Source: Paenibacillus planticolens (GTDB lineage: Bacteria > Bacillota > Bacilli > Paenibacillales > NBRC-103111). From it: a stretch of DNA of 64,000 nt. The first letter of the stretch is position 1. The number at the start of each line of letters is the position of its first letter. Both the position numbers and the translations under genes were made by a program. The notes under the pieces were generated by a model. That model worked only from the letters and a program-made list of their open reading frames with translations. It had not been told where the DNA came from and made no database searches. The DNA is taken from assembly GCF_013141725.1 (NCBI RefSeq), contig NZ_WHNZ01000043.1:1-64000 (forward strand), in the 5' to 3' direction. Shown here one piece after another: positions 26,397 to 34,097 of this stretch.

Positions 26397-28907
26397 CTAG
26401 CTGACGGTTTTGGGGCGCTCCATGCGCGTGATCCCCGGCCAGCGGAACGTAGCCCACTCCGGCTGCCGCTTCTCTACACGGGCAACGACGACCGTCATAT
26501 CATCTTGGATTTCGCCATGATGGTGACGGAAAATCCGTTCCAACAAGCAATCCGCGAACTCTTGCGGGTAGGTGGTGTCTATTTCATGAATCATGCGCTT
26601 CATCCACATCTCCTTATTCACCGCATGACCTGGCGCATCATAGATACCGTCCGTCATCATGACGAGAATATCCCCCGATTGAAGCGGAATGGATACCAGA
26701 TCGACATCGATCTCGCTCAAAATCCCCACGGGCAAGTTATTTGCGGAGATGGCAATAACCTCATTCCCACGCTTAATGAAGCTCGGGGTTGAGCCGATTT
26801 TCATGAACGTCGTATTTGCATTATACATGTCAATCAACGCCATATCCACCGTCGCGTACATCTCGTCGGAGGAACGGAGCATAAGCACGGAGTTCAGCGA
26901 CTTAATCGCGAGCTTCTCGTCCATGCCCGACTGCAGCAGCTGCTGCAGGATGCTAAGTGCGGTCTGGCTCTCAGCCCGCGCCCGCTCGCCGTTGCCCATG
27001 CCGTCGCTAAGCGCAACGGCATACTTGCCATTGCCCAGCTCCACCGTGGAGAAGCTGTCGCCCGAGAAGAGGTCGCCCCCTTTGGCTGCGCCGGCGACCC
27101 CGGTCTCAACCTCGTATTCCTTGGCGGAGCCGAATACGACCGTGCTGTAGCCTTCGCCGCGCTCATGCATTTCCTCGCGCATCACGGCGACATTCTCGCC
27201 GATGATTTCGCTCAGCAGCGGGGCAATGATTTTCCGGCATTCATCGAAGCCCTTCGTGTATTGATGAATGATTTCAATCTCAATATTTCCTTCGTCCAAG
27301 GAAATAATATCGATCGTATGAATAGATAAGCCCAGCTCCTCCAGCGCATTACGGATTTGCTCTTCCTGAAGGAACAATTCCTGTCCTTCCCGCTTAATTT
27401 CCTTCGCCAGGTCCTCCATCACCTGCGAGACGCCGGACAGCTGATCCGCAACGAGATGCCGGCTGTCCATAATCTGTTTTTTCCAGTGTAAATCATTTTT
27501 GTATAAACTGTACTGTTGTTTCATCACATCCAGTACCTGCTCAGGCTTATTACATACTTTCTTCCACTCTGGCGGAATTTGCTTCTTCGTCATATTCTCC
27601 TTTGTCTCGATATTCGTCATCATATCAGTCATATATGTGTACGTCTGGTAAAACTTTTGATCCCAGCACTGGCTCTTTTTCCAGCAGGAGTCACAAGCTT
27701 TCTGCGCAACAGCATTCATGAAATGTCCAACTTCCTCCTCCTTTCGGCTTACCGCATCATCCGTCGTTAACTGCTTAAAACTGCGCGACAACTGGCGAAA
27801 CACTTCCGAGAACTGCTCCACACGGCTGGCCGTCACATCGCGTACCCGCTTCGCATAGTCCTGCTGCGATTTGAGATTCTCCTGCGTGCCCGGAACATAT
27901 TTGGCTAGCGTGAGAATCAGACTCCGCGGTGTAAGGAGGAACAACGTAACGGCGGCAAGCGACTCCCATGCGGAATTCATAACATCGACGCTCGTCCCCA
28001 TATAGAACGATAAGATCGAAGAACCCAGCAGCATGCCGAAAGCGACAGCGAGGCGATTCCCTTCCTTCAGCAGTCCGGCTAACATGCCTGAGAAAGCAAG
28101 CAAGCTCATTTGATAAACGGCATTGCTATTCGCAAGGCTTAAGATAAGTCCTGTGATAACACCAACCGAGGCTCCGAAAGGCGCTCCCCCCACCAGCGCA
28201 AATAATAAAATCAAGTACCGGGAGAGCACGTGCTCCACCGTGACAGGCCCTATCACCCAGCTCACCGTCCCTGTCATAACGGAAGCCAATAGAATGATCA
28301 AACAGATGATTTCCTCGTGTTTCAAATGATAGTTTTTACGGGTAAGTGTGAATACAGGGATGGCTTGTATGAAAATTAGCGTCAATACCAGACTGAGCAG
28401 CGCCTCAACGGTAATCATCATGAGGGTGTACCAGCTTAAGTTAGAAACCACCAGTTCGGCAAAAAGCTGGACCAGGAAGGTTGAGCTGAAGACGAGAATC
28501 GGAGCCAGCGACAGATCGGAGCGTTCAAATTTCTCCAGCGCTTTTTGAATGAGCAGGAATACGATAATCTCTGTAACGAGATAGCCGGTATTCGCATGCA
28601 GGGACAACAAGCTACCGGCAAATGCCGCAACGCCTACATAGTGTAAAATGTCTCTCCGCGTAAAATAAATAACGGCAATAAATGCTAGAGCAAACGGGGA
28701 TAGCTGTTCCAAAATCATCGCACGTCCAAGAAGGAAACCCATAACAACGAGAAGAAAAGTCCATCTTTTAGCCACAAAGGCTTGAACAAACCGATTTTCC
28801 ACCGCAGCACCGCGTGCACCTGTTTTCGCTTTCTGCCATAACCCTGACCATCCGCCACCAATCACTGCACCTAGGCTTCTTCTTTGCATGCTTTGTACAC
28901 CATCCAT
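26397..28907 (-). CDS. spoIIE: Stage II sporulation protein E (PP2C phosphatase)
   Basis: Dephosphorylates SpoIIAA to release sigma-F in the forespore and helps polar septation. The 836 residues, close to the B. subtilis length, have about ten membrane segments in the first 330 residues, a middle region that binds FtsZ in B. subtilis and contains CDSCWKKSQCW, and a C-terminal PP2C domain with GDSFSTVELGNGKYAVALSD, GMGNGERA and MMTDGIYDAPG as metal-binding motifs. The ATG follows AAGGGAAG. A promoter with 21-bp spacing typical of Spo0A-activated genes precedes it. Confidence 0.97.
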   Translation of the reverse strand: MDGVQSMQRRSLGAVIGGGWSGLWQKAKTGARGAAVENRFVQAFVAKRWTFLLVVMGFLLGRAMILEQLSPFALAFIAVIYFTRRDILHYVGVAAFAGSLLSLHANTGYLVTEIIVFLLIQKALEKFERSDLSLAPILVFSSTFLVQLFAELVVSNLSWYTLMMITVEALLSLVLTLIFIQAIPVFTLTRKNYHLKHEEIICLIILLASVMTGTVSWVIGPVTVEHVLSRYLILLFALVGGAPFGASVGVITGLILSLANSNAVYQMSLLAFSGMLAGLLKEGNRLAVAFGMLLGSSILSFYMGTSVDVMNSAWESLAAVTLFLLTPRSLILTLAKYVPGTQENLKSQQDYAKRVRDVTASRVEQFSEVFRQLSRSFKQLTTDDAVSRKEEEVGHFMNAVAQKACDSCWKKSQCWDQKFYQTYTYMTDMMTNIETKENMTKKQIPPEWKKVCNKPEQVLDVMKQQYSLYKNDLHWKKQIMDSRHLVADQLSGVSQVMEDLAKEIKREGQELFLQEEQIRNALEELGLSIHTIDIISLDEGNIEIEIIHQYTKGFDECRKIIAPLLSEIIGENVAVMREEMHERGEGYSTVVFGSAKEYEVETGVAGAAKGGDLFSGDSFSTVELGNGKYAVALSDGMGNGERARAESQTALSILQQLLQSGMDEKLAIKSLNSVLMLRSSDEMYATVDMALIDMYNANTTFMKIGSTPSFIKRGNEVIAISANNLPVGILSEIDVDLVSIPLQSGDILVMMTDGIYDAPGHAVNKEMWMKRMIHEIDTTYPQEFADCLLERIFRHHHGEIQDDMTVVVARVEKRQPEWATFRWPGITRMERPKTVS

Positions 28908-28928
28908 TCTTCCCTTATTTGTTTCTCT

Positions 28929-28961
28929 AGTATAGAGACAATCTAGCAGAAAGTTTGTCAG
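28929..28961 (-). promoter_or_regulatory. spoIIE promoter, Spo0A/sigma-A type with 21-bp spacer
   Basis: The -35-like CTGACA (28956-28961) and -10 TATACT (28929-28934) are 21 bp apart. B. subtilis spoIIE and spoIIG promoters have the same abnormal spacing and need Spo0A~P. A 0A-box-like TTTGTCAGAA overlaps the -35 on the plus strand, and TTGTCGGAA lies upstream at 28987-28995. Confidence 0.75.
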
Positions 28962-29223
28962 AATGAGTTGATAGATTCAAAGAAATTTCCGACAAGCCGC
29001 GCCAGCCGTGTCATCAGCCCTCATCCCTTGCCTCATCTCGCTTTACCGGATTGAGAGCGTATCCAAAAGTCTGATTGCCCCGAACTTTCGCCATGCAGAT
29101 GGGGGAGATACCCGTAATTCCATGTCGATTGCAAATGACTATACGATAAATCGTAATCTATTGGTGTGTTCACTCTTTACTATCTCTCACTCTGCCCACT
29201 CTGCTCCGCTCAGGCAAATATAA

Positions 29224-29401
29224 GGGAACGTGAGTACGCTATTTTAACCTTATTAGCCGATTTCACTCACTAAGAGGAACTACAGGGTCCTATTTACCTA
29301 AGAACCTCCACATTTCAGCCAAAACAACAATATAGCGGAACATAGTTCCCTCTCAGGAGCGGTAGAAACGAATTTCGGTCAAATAGAGGACTGTAGTTCC
29401 C
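29224..29401. repeat. 178-bp palindromic dispersed repeat, copy A
   Basis: Four short units form the element: GGGAAC units at 29224 and 29275 (51 bp apart) and inverted GTTCCC units ending at 29350 and 29401 (51 bp apart). GGAACTACAGGGTCCTATTT (29276-29295) faces AAATAGAGGACTGTAGTTCC (29381-29400). GGAAC-ATA-GTTCC at 29337-29349 is itself palindromic. A second 178-bp element with the same architecture is at 58234-58411. Confidence 0.85.
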
Positions 29402-29440
29402 TGTCGCATAAACCATAGCTGCTGCTAAGCCCATTCCCCG

Positions 29441-29655
29441 CTACAATGCAATCCCCTCACTCAGCTTCCCTATCTCTCATTCAGCCACGCTCTCCCATTC
29501 GGTCTCACGATCTTCTCATCCAGTCATCTACCCACTACAAGACGCTCCCTCACTCAGCTTCCTCATCTCTCATTCAGCCACGCTATCCCACTTAGTCTCA
29601 CTATCTTCTCATCCATTCCTTTCTCCGCTACAGCCCGCTCCCCTCATTCAACTCT
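29441..29655. repeat. 94-bp imperfect tandem repeat
   Basis: Units beginning CTACA start at 29441, 29535 and 29628; two are complete and the third is partial. Shared blocks include CTCACTCAGCTTCC, ATCTCTCATTCAGCCACGCT and ATCTTCTCATCCA. The plus strand is strongly pyrimidine-rich. It sits between yabR and the dispersed repeat. Confidence 0.85.
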
Positions 29656-29693
29656 ACCAACCTCCCCTCATCCAGCCCACGGCCACGCAACAT

Positions 29694-29730
29694 AAAAAAC
29701 CACATCCGCCTAAGCGAATGTGGTTTTTTA
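29694..29730. terminator. yabR terminator (bidirectional)
   Basis: A nearly perfect stem AAAAAACCACAT/ATGTGGTTTTTT with inner GCG/CGC and a TTAG-type loop, with T runs on both strands. It lies 10 nt after the yabR-like stop. Confidence 0.92.
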
Positions 29731-29740
29731 TTTGCATCTA

Positions 29741-30328
29741 TTAGTCTCTTCTTCCGCCTCGGCCACCGCGTTTGGACTCGGTGTTCTTCTTCAGAGACGA
29801 AATCCGCTCTTCACTATCTTTAAGGAAACGAGATACTTTATCTTCGAACGAGAACGGTCTAGCTCCGCCTTGCTGCTTGTTAAAGCCGCCGCGACCGCCA
29901 CCGCCGCCACCACGATTGAAGCCGCCACCGCCTGGACGACCACCACCTGGACCGCCGCTTGGAGGACCACTGCGTTCTCCGCCGCTGCTTGGACGACCAC
30001 CTTGGAAGCCACCTGGACGATCTCCGCTTGGGCGACCTTGATAGCTGCTGCCACCTGTACGTTCAGGACGAGCTGGTCTTTCCTCAACTGGCTTGTCAAC
30101 CGTTTGCTTGATCGACAGTCCGATCTTGCCATCCTTGTCCACGTTAATCACTTTGACCAATACTTTGTCTTCCAGCTTTAAATGGTCATTAACGTCTTTC
30201 ACATAATTGTCCGCGATCTCCGAAATGTGAACAAGACCGGTAACTCCTTCAGCAAGCTCGACGAATGCTCCAAAGTGAGTAATCCCCGTCACTCTACCCT
30301 CTAACTTGGTGCCAACTTCAATTGCCAT
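29741..30328 (-). CDS. S1-domain RNA-binding protein with RGG-rich tail (YabR-like)
   Basis: The 195-residue protein has one S1/OB-fold domain at 1-75 (GTKLEGRVTGITHFGAFVEL, GLVHISEIAD, KIGLSIKQ), so it binds RNA or the ribosome. A tail of Gly/Arg/Pro repeats (about 85-155, including GGGGFNRGGGGGGRGGF) precedes a short charged segment FSFEDKVSRFLKDSEERISSL split here, and GGRGGRRD ends it. B. subtilis YabR is shorter. The gene follows divIC as in B. subtilis and has its own promoter and terminator. Confidence 0.9.
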   Translation of the reverse strand: MAIEVGTKLEGRVTGITHFGAFVELAEGVTGLVHISEIADNYVKDVNDHLKLEDKVLVKVINVDKDGKIGLSIKQTVDKPVEERPARPERTGGSSYQGRPSGDRPGGFQGGRPSSGGERSGPPSGGPGGGRPGGGGFNRGGGGGGRGGFNKQQGGARPFSFEDKVSRFLKDSEERISSLKKNTESKRGGRGGRRD

Positions 30329-30376
30329 AAAGTAAAATGTTCCTCCCTTAAAATGTTGAAAACACTGGCTACGCCG

Positions 30377-30405
30377 ATTATAACCGATGCAGAAACCACG
30401 GTCAA
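30377..30405 (-). promoter_or_regulatory. yabR promoter
   Basis: The -35 TTGACC (30400-30405) and -10 TATAAT (30377-30382) have a 17-bp spacer in the gap after divIC. Confidence 0.8.
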
Positions 30406-30433
30406 CACGGCATTCGCCGCTTCTTCAGTCCTG

Positions 30434-30757
30434 TTATTGCTTCGAGACACTGAGGGGCGTCTCTCCCGTTTTGCTATAGTGAAAATCCCGGCGAATAATT
30501 TGATCCAAGTATTCGTCATTATGAAGCCTAGCGATTTCCTTCTGCGTCTGCTCCTTGACCTTCTTCGCATCAATAAGCTGCTGCTCCATATTCGCGACGG
30601 CATTTCTCTTCTCGTGAAGCTTAGCGAACTGCCCCCAAATGTTAACGGCAGCCCAGCTCATAAAACATAGGACAAAGATCAAGAGAAAACGCAGTCTTCG
30701 CTTTGAGCCTACGCTACTGCTGCGCTTGTTGTTTGGTGCGGTTGCTTGAGCCTGCAT
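30434..30757 (-). CDS. divIC: Cell-division protein DivIC (FtsB family)
   Basis: Bitopic membrane protein of the divisome that pairs with FtsL and DivIB. The 107 residues show a basic cytoplasmic N-terminus (NNKRSSSVGSKRRLR), one membrane segment (about 23-43, FLLIFVLCFMSWAAVNIWG) and an extracellular coiled coil (45-85) before the conserved YLDQIIRRDFHYSKTGE. It lies 15 nt after yabQ as in B. subtilis. Confidence 0.93.
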   Translation of the reverse strand: MQAQATAPNNKRSSSVGSKRRLRFLLIFVLCFMSWAAVNIWGQFAKLHEKRNAVANMEQQLIDAKKVKEQTQKEIARLHNDEYLDQIIRRDFHYSKTGETPLSVSKQ

Positions 30758-30772
30758 GAATAGGAATTCCTC

Positions 30773-31348
30773 CTACTTTGAGAATAACCTGTGATAGATC
30801 GTTACGATTTTACCCGTCAGCTTCTTCAACCAAACAGGGATTACGAAATATTTATGCACAGGCCGAGTCATCCACAGGAGTAATCTCCACAAAGGATAAA
30901 GCAATTGTAGCACAATTCTGTATAGGAATATAGCTACAGCTAGTAAAAAGCCCAAAATTATCACGGTTAGACGATATAAGCCAATGATCGGTTTTATAAG
31001 AAGAATTTCGACGGTTTTTGCTGTGAATTTGTAAATCGCAATGACAATTCGTATAAGAAGCAGCGTCAGATAAATGACTACACGGCTGAGGAAGGCGAAA
31101 TAAAAACAAATACCGATCCCCATCCCGAGAAAAATAAACACGCGGACTTGTCCTTCATTGCTGTAAATGAGCAAGCGGAACACGAGGATTGTCGCCACAA
31201 TCCAATACACCGTATCAACGAGCGGAATCGTCCATCGCGGCAGCTTGAGCTTGCCGGAAAGCACACGAAACACATCGAACATCGCACTTATGGCGACTCC
31301 GCCCAAAAACATCATGAAGATCGTATGGAATTGAACGTTCAGGGTCAC
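30773..31348 (-). CDS. yabQ: Sporulation membrane protein YabQ
   Basis: Needed for spore cortex formation in B. subtilis, located in the outer forespore membrane. The 191 residues contain about five hydrophobic segments. The N-terminus FHTIFMMFLGGVAISAMFDVFRV and WIVATILVFRLLIYSNEG (in blocks) are typical of the family, and the C-terminus is basic. The ATG overlaps the yabP stop by 4 nt, so yabP and yabQ are coupled. Confidence 0.9.
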   Translation of the reverse strand: MTLNVQFHTIFMMFLGGVAISAMFDVFRVLSGKLKLPRWTIPLVDTVYWIVATILVFRLLIYSNEGQVRVFIFLGMGIGICFYFAFLSRVVIYLTLLLIRIVIAIYKFTAKTVEILLIKPIIGLYRLTVIILGFLLAVAIFLYRIVLQLLYPLWRLLLWMTRPVHKYFVIPVWLKKLTGKIVTIYHRLFSK

Positions 31349-31632
31349 TTGAATAATTTACCAAGGAACCCCTTGGATTTCTCCTGGGTATTTCCGTCCA
31401 CATAAGCTAATTCTTGAATGAGTCCTTCAATGGCGACTAACCCTTGCTCCAAGCTCAAATTCTTAATGTGCAAATTTTGCCCTTTAATCATCAGGTAGCC
31501 CATTTCCGTTTCCAGGAGGAACTCTTCGCTGTCAAAGCTTTCTACGTTCAAAACTCCGGAGATCTCCAAGAGCTTGCGATTCAACATTTTGATTTCTTGC
31601 CGCTTGTTCGTGTTTTTCACGGGTTCCATCAT
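31345..31632 (-). CDS. yabP: Sporulation protein YabP
   Basis: Small soluble protein required with YabQ for spore development in B. subtilis; homologous to YqfC. The 95 residues include NRKLLEISGVLNVESFDSEE, FLLETEMGYLMIKGQNLHI and the family block SLEQGLVAIEGLI. Two adjacent ATGs follow GGAGGGG; I use the first. It is separated from rqcP by a terminator, so yabP-yabQ-divIC form their own unit. Confidence 0.92.
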   Translation of the reverse strand: MMEPVKNTNKRQEIKMLNRKLLEISGVLNVESFDSEEFLLETEMGYLMIKGQNLHIKNLSLEQGLVAIEGLIQELAYVDGNTQEKSKGFLGKLFK

Positions 31633-31692
31633 GGCCTGTACCCCTCCTTCATCTATCCTTACGATATGGGAGGATGTCCTATTTTAGAACCA

Positions 31693-31736
31693 TAAAAAAA
31701 GCCCAAGATCCCTCATTCGGGAATCCTGGGCTGATC
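31693..31736 (-). terminator. rqcP terminator
   Basis: A long stem AGCCCAGGATTCCC/GGGATCTTGGGCT on the minus strand is followed by seven T, directly after the rqcP stop. Confidence 0.92.
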
Positions 31737-31750
31737 TTTGTTTGGCAGCG

Positions 31751-32014
31751 TTACTCGGACTGATAAGCTTCTTCCTTGATCAGGGTATACATCTTCGCAG
31801 CGTCTTCCTTGCGGGTCGACTCCGAAAGGAGCTCTACGCGAATCGTCACCTTTTTCTGACCAAATTGAATCGCCAGTTCGTCACCGACTTTCACCTGTGT
31901 ACTCGCCTTGGCATCTCTGCCGTTTATCCAGACACGCCCTTGATCGGACACATCCTTCGCTACGGTGCGGCGCTTAATCAGACGAGAGACTTTGAGAAAC
32001 TTGTCGATTCGCAT
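31751..32014 (-). CDS. rqcP: RqcP, S4-domain ribosome quality-control factor (YabO)
   Basis: Works with RqcH on stalled 50S subunits to add alanine tails to incomplete proteins. The 87-residue protein is an S4 RNA-binding domain: MRIDKFLKVSRLIKRRTVAK, DQGRVWINGRDAKAS and VKVGDELAIQFG, like Hsp15. Its ATG and the hup stop overlap at 32014, so translation is coupled to the HU gene. Confidence 0.93.
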   Translation of the reverse strand: MRIDKFLKVSRLIKRRTVAKDVSDQGRVWINGRDAKASTQVKVGDELAIQFGQKKVTIRVELLSESTRKEDAAKMYTLIKEEAYQSE

Positions 32015-32286
32015 TATTTTACAGCGTCTTTAAGCTTGTTGCCCGCTTTGAACGCTGGAACGTTGGATTCCGCGATCACGATTGGGTTGCCTGTTTGAGG
32101 GTTACGGCCTGTACGACCGGAACGTTTACGAGTTTCGAAAGTTCCGAAACCGATCAATTGAACTTTATCTCCGGATGAAAGAGCGTCTGTAACTTCACCA
32201 AGGAATCCGTTAAGTACAACTTCTACATCTTTCTTCGTTAGTCCGCTTTTTTCTGCAATGTTGTTGATCAAATCCGTTTTGTTCAT
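32014..32286 (-). CDS. hup: HU-family DNA-binding protein
   Basis: Nucleoid-associated protein that bends DNA as a dimer. The 90 residues are full length: MNKTDLINNIAEKSGLTKKD, VQLIGFGTFETRKRSGRTGR and the DNA-contacting arm with NPQTGNPIVI (Pro63 region), then VPAFKAGNKLKDAVK. GGGAGG precedes the chosen ATG; a longer frame of 29 residues lacks support. In B. subtilis yabN is followed directly by yabO, so HU is an addition here. Other HU copies may exist elsewhere. Confidence 0.95.
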   Translation of the reverse strand: MNKTDLINNIAEKSGLTKKDVEVVLNGFLGEVTDALSSGDKVQLIGFGTFETRKRSGRTGRNPQTGNPIVIAESNVPAFKAGNKLKDAVK

Positions 32287-32459
32287 GTGATTTGTTACCT
32301 CCCAAAAATAGTTGAAGATCATGTCTTCTATGTACCAAAGCCGCAAAGCTGAGAGACTTCGAACAAGGTTCAAATATCCCTAAATTATATTTCCATATTC
32401 AACCTTACACCTTACACCAAACTTAGTATTCTTCTTTTTTCGCCAAAATCCTTCTATTA

Positions 32460-33977
32460 CTAACGAAGTTTTGTAACTTTTTTTGCTTCTTGCCAGTAAT
32501 TTTCCATCACTGATAACTCAGTTTGTTCAAAAGAAAGCCCTCTTAAACGTAGCTGATCTTCAATATATGAAAATCTTTGAATAAATTTGCGATTTGTATG
32601 CGCAATTGCTTCTTCCGGGTCAATTTTCAGGAATCTAGCAACATTTACGATAGAAAAAAGCACATCGCCCAGCTCCTCAAGCCGATCTTGAGCCGCCTCT
32701 TCCGATGAACTGCCGATAGCCTCACGAAGCTCTGTCAGCTCCTCTTCCAGCTTCTGAAGCACCTCTCCGAGCTCCGGCCAATCAAAGCCGACGGCAGCCG
32801 CTTTCTTCTGCAGCTTCAAGGCCTTCATAAGACCCGGCAGCTCCCGCGGGACGCCGTCCAGAACGGATTGCTTCGTCACGTCGATGCCTTTCTTCCGCTT
32901 CTCCTCGGCCTTCATGGCATTCCAGTTAACAAGCGCCTCGTCGGCATCCTCCGCCTTGTTTTCCCCGAATACGTGCGGGTGGCGGCGAATCAGCTTCTCG
33001 TTCAGCGTCGCAATCACGTCGTAAACCGTGAACGTTCCGATCTCCTCTTCCATCTGAGCATGAAGCATGACTTGCAGCAGCAAATCCCCCAGCTCCTCGC
33101 ACATATGCTCAGGATCATCCTCATCAATCGTTTCCAGCACCTCATAGGCTTCCTCTATGAGATTTTTGCGCAGGCTGGCATGCGTCTGCTCGCGATCCCA
33201 AGGGCAGCCATCGGGACTGCGGAGAATTTGCACAATTTCGTGCAGCCGGCCGAACGTACGATAATGAACCTCATCCTTCTCACTTTTAGGAATCCACACA
33301 AGCGATAAATTCCCGTAGCCTTTCACATGATCCAGCTCATGGAGCGGCACTTCGATGATCTGTTCTGCACCCGCTACACCTAAGGAGTGGCCTACCACCA
33401 CGCGATATTCGTCCGGGTATGTATCCATGAGAGAGATTTTGAGATCCGACGCCGTATATGTATCGTACACTTGCCCAATGATCGTATGTACCTGAGGATT
33501 TAAAGCATAACGGCTAAGGCTGGTCGCGTCAAGCAGTTGAAAGCCATCGATCGGGTCAAAGCCGAAGCGCAGGAAAGCTTGGTCCAAAAAGCTCTCACCG
33601 CCCATGACTTGAAGGGAAATTCCCTCTTCCGGACAGCGCTGCTTCAAAAGCTGAACCGTATATTCCGCCACCATCGGGTGACCCGGTACCGCGTAGATAA
33701 CCTCGGCGGACGTACTTTTGGCGGATTGGACAAGCGCCTCCGCGATAGATTCGTATACCCCTTCAAAGCTTTGGTGGGCAACGTAATTCGCATCGAAAGT
33801 TTGGTAAGGAATTTGGTTGCTGTCCAGCATGCGCACCATTGGATGGTCCACCGTGCGCAAAAATAACTGAGCTTGGGATTGAGCTGCGCTTTGAAGCTTT
33901 TTCCAGACGCCTAGCGTGAGCTGGTCTTCGTCGCCCGTTCCGAGTCCGACAACGGTAATGTGAGCTTGGGTTGACAT
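32460..33977 (-). CDS. yabN: Tetrapyrrole methylase-MazG fusion (YabN)
   Basis: The 505-residue fusion has an N-terminal SAM-dependent methylase-like domain (about 1-235, ITVVGLGTGDEDQLTLG, VIYAVPGHPMVAEYTV) and a C-terminal MazG nucleotide pyrophosphohydrolase (about 240-500) with LRSPDGCPWDREQTHASL, EEAYEVLETID and two EELGDLL/EELGDVLF metal-binding blocks. It probably clears non-canonical nucleoside triphosphates. The role of the methylase half is unknown. Start at the ATG behind CAGGAGG. Confidence 0.92.
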   Translation of the reverse strand: MSTQAHITVVGLGTGDEDQLTLGVWKKLQSAAQSQAQLFLRTVDHPMVRMLDSNQIPYQTFDANYVAHQSFEGVYESIAEALVQSAKSTSAEVIYAVPGHPMVAEYTVQLLKQRCPEEGISLQVMGGESFLDQAFLRFGFDPIDGFQLLDATSLSRYALNPQVHTIIGQVYDTYTASDLKISLMDTYPDEYRVVVGHSLGVAGAEQIIEVPLHELDHVKGYGNLSLVWIPKSEKDEVHYRTFGRLHEIVQILRSPDGCPWDREQTHASLRKNLIEEAYEVLETIDEDDPEHMCEELGDLLLQVMLHAQMEEEIGTFTVYDVIATLNEKLIRRHPHVFGENKAEDADEALVNWNAMKAEEKRKKGIDVTKQSVLDGVPRELPGLMKALKLQKKAAAVGFDWPELGEVLQKLEEELTELREAIGSSSEEAAQDRLEELGDVLFSIVNVARFLKIDPEEAIAHTNRKFIQRFSYIEDQLRLRGLSFEQTELSVMENYWQEAKKVTKLR

Positions 33978-34097
33978 GGTTCGCACCTCCTGAAATATGT
34001 GTGGGACCCGATCTGGATCCAAAAGGCTGAGGCTGCCACGGCATGGGCAGCCGCGGGGGCAATGACAAGTGCTACGGCATCTGCAGCCGCAGGAGCC

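Larger units (their letters stand above)
28996..29693. other. Gene-free region upstream of spoIIE
   Basis: About 700 bp between spoIIE and the yabR terminator. I find no convincing gene and no tRNA, although B. subtilis has tRNAs here. The region holds the 178-bp palindromic repeat (29224-29401) and the 94-bp tandem repeat (29441-29655). The part at 28996-29223 shows no recognisable feature. Confidence 0.7.

Noticed and set aside
26302..26457. Longer sortase reading frame overlapping the 3' end of spoIIE
   Set aside because: The added 52 residues are not sortase-like and precede a normal signal-anchor start.
29441..29655. Possible CRISPR array
   Set aside because: The units are 93-94 bp tandem copies with scattered similarity, not short identical repeats separated by unique spacers, and no cas genes are present.
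28996..29690. tRNA genes expected from B. subtilis synteny
   Set aside because: I see no T-loop GGTTCGAATCC-type sequence or acceptor stem on either strand.
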